Shown: positions 63,229 through 64,000 of the stretch, in pieces
Layout of the letters: each line of letters opens with the position of its first letter
How positions within the stretch are numbered: position 1 is the first letter of the stretch
Origin: Bacillus_BD sp963787345
GTDB taxonomy: Bacteria > Bacillota > Bacilli > Bacillales > Cytobacillaceae
Assembly: GCA_963787345.1 (NCBI GenBank)
Contig: CAWBCW010000027.1
Span: forward strand, 1-64,000
Length of the DNA: 64,000 nucleotides
Direction: 5' to 3'
Made by a program: the position numbers and the translations under genes
The notes under the pieces: generated by a model
The model's database searches: none
The model's input: only the letters and a program-made list of their open reading frames with translations
Told to the model about the DNA's origin: nothing

Positions 63229-64000
63229 TTATGAAGCAGTAGCCTTTTCATTTTTATTCGTCAGCAATTCCCCTTTTTCATAGTTAATGGTCAAAAGCGC
63301 AACCGCACAGATAAATGCAAAAACAATCAACATCCAAAAAGCGGCATTAAACGATCCGTTAAAAGCATCAACAATAAATCCAATCGCCAGCGGTGTAATA
63401 AAACCAGCAAGTTGTCCGCCTGTGTTTACGAGTCCCATCCCAGAACCGGCTACAGATGATGGTAAATTTTTAAGTACGATTGCTGGCAATAGAATGACCA
63501 CAAAGGAAATAATCAACATGATAACGGTTTGAAACATAATAAAAGAAGTTACCGTTGAGGCTGTAAACATAAGGTATAGCAGGACTGAAATACCGACACA
63601 AGCAAATGCACCTGCTATTTTTTCACGTCCTTTTGATAACCGGTCAATGAAGTAACCACTTAAAAGCATGCCCAAAAGTTGAGCGATTCCTGGTATCGTC
63701 TGCAGCCACCCTAATGAAACTAAGTTCAATCCGCGAACATTCACTAAATAAGTTGGTATCCATGTTGCAAGACCCCAGTTAACTGCGTACAAGCTAAAAT
63801 AAGCGATAAATAAATTTAACATCAAAGGTGTCTTAAACAACATTTTAAAAGAACCTTTTTGAACCCCTGTTGAATTCTGTGTATTCATGTTGTCATTGTT
63901 GTTTGAAACCTTAATCGAACGCCAATATAATGCCGCAATAATCGCTCCGACTAATCCAATAATAATGAAGGTGGTCCGCCAACCAATCGTTGTAAGGAAT
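63229..64000 (-). CDS. MFS transporter, 5' end outside the window
   Basis: The frame remains open to the window edge, so the gene begins beyond 64,000. Visible are a transmembrane helix (FIIIGLVGAIIAALYWRSIKV), a charged Asn-rich loop, then six helices with ATWIPTYLVNVRGLNLVSLGWL and GSGMGLVNTGGQLAGFITPLAIGF. It resembles organic-anion/glucarate-type MFS (D-galactonate class) proteins. An ATG at 63888 is internal to the loop. It is upstream of the M20 gene and probably co-transcribed, perhaps carrying its substrate. Confidence 0.85.
   Translation of the reverse strand, partial: FLTTIGWRTTFIIIGLVGAIIAALYWRSIKVSNNNDNMNTQNSTGVQKGSFKMLFKTPLMLNLFIAYFSLYAVNWGLATWIPTYLVNVRGLNLVSLGWLQTIPGIAQLLGMLLSGYFIDRLSKGREKIAGAFACVGISVLLYLMFTASTVTSFIMFQTVIMLIISFVVILLPAIVLKNLPSSVAGSGMGLVNTGGQLAGFITPLAIGFIVDAFNGSFNAAFWMLIVFAFICAVALLTINYEKGELLTNKNEKATAS

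Overview
The window looks like a chromosomal segment of a low-GC, endospore-forming Bacillaceae. AT-rich intergenic DNA, strong AGGAGG-type ribosome binding sites, frequent TTG/GTG starts, hairpin plus U-tract terminators, and Bacillus-type genes (YtaF, YkyA, a YppF-like protein, SEDS proteins, an LCP protein, MntABCD) all point that way. No rRNA, tRNA, CRISPR array, prophage or intact transposase was seen.

Layout. 0.3-5.65 kb is a minus-strand vitamin B12 uptake and salvage operon (BtuF, BtuC, a BtuD-CbiZ fusion, cobalamin adenosyltransferase and a signal-less BtuF paralogue) behind a cobalamin riboswitch. 5.9-12 kb holds small and cell-envelope genes (YppF-like, a membrane protein, NodB deacetylase, YkyA lipoprotein, MOSC protein) and a frameshifted PAS-GGDEF-EAL gene. 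12.5-16.5 kb is a methionine block: a LysR regulator, a decayed YxjG/YxjH-type gene, and metE behind a second cobalamin riboswitch. 16.6-19.1 kb has an HPP protein and queD-queE behind a preQ1-I riboswitch. 19.7-30.3 kb has two GH3 glycosidases, a Tat-exported phosphoesterase pseudogene, an MFS transporter and smaller genes.

30.6-32.8 kb is an operon of two DUF2249 proteins, a polytopic haem-copper-like membrane protein and a MIP18-family protein. 33.5-45 kb has two SEDS genes, two DedA proteins, YtaF, an XRE-DUF1232 protein, a Cu nitrite reductase (NirK) with an extra C-terminal CuA-like domain, and a relic of a second nirK. 45-50 kb has RidA, a secreted 5'-nucleotidase, a split UvrC-like gene, and a Ser/Thr kinase convergent with an Arg/Ser-repeat protein. 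50-54.7 kb has mntABCD with MntR-like boxes and a hemerythrin gene. The rest includes an acyltransferase-3 protein, an LCP protein, two DMT transporters, a DUF5661 protein, and an M20 hydrolase with an MFS gene cut by the window end.

How they work together. Three separate promoters (DUF2249 operon, nirK, hemerythrin) share an FNR/CRP-type palindrome (AGTGA-N6-TCACA type) lying exactly 37 bp upstream of a -10 box, which predicts activation from about -41.5. I read this as a coordinated low-oxygen nitrite/NO response. B12 logic is also coherent: the two riboswitches should shut off both B12 uptake and the B12-independent methionine synthase when B12 is plentiful.

The strongest unexplained structure is a family of five roughly 160-230 bp dispersed, highly structured repeats with no ORF. 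They resemble a non-coding RNA or a non-autonomous IS200/IS605-like element. Many genes also carry single-nucleotide frameshifts, which may be genuine decay or assembly indels.
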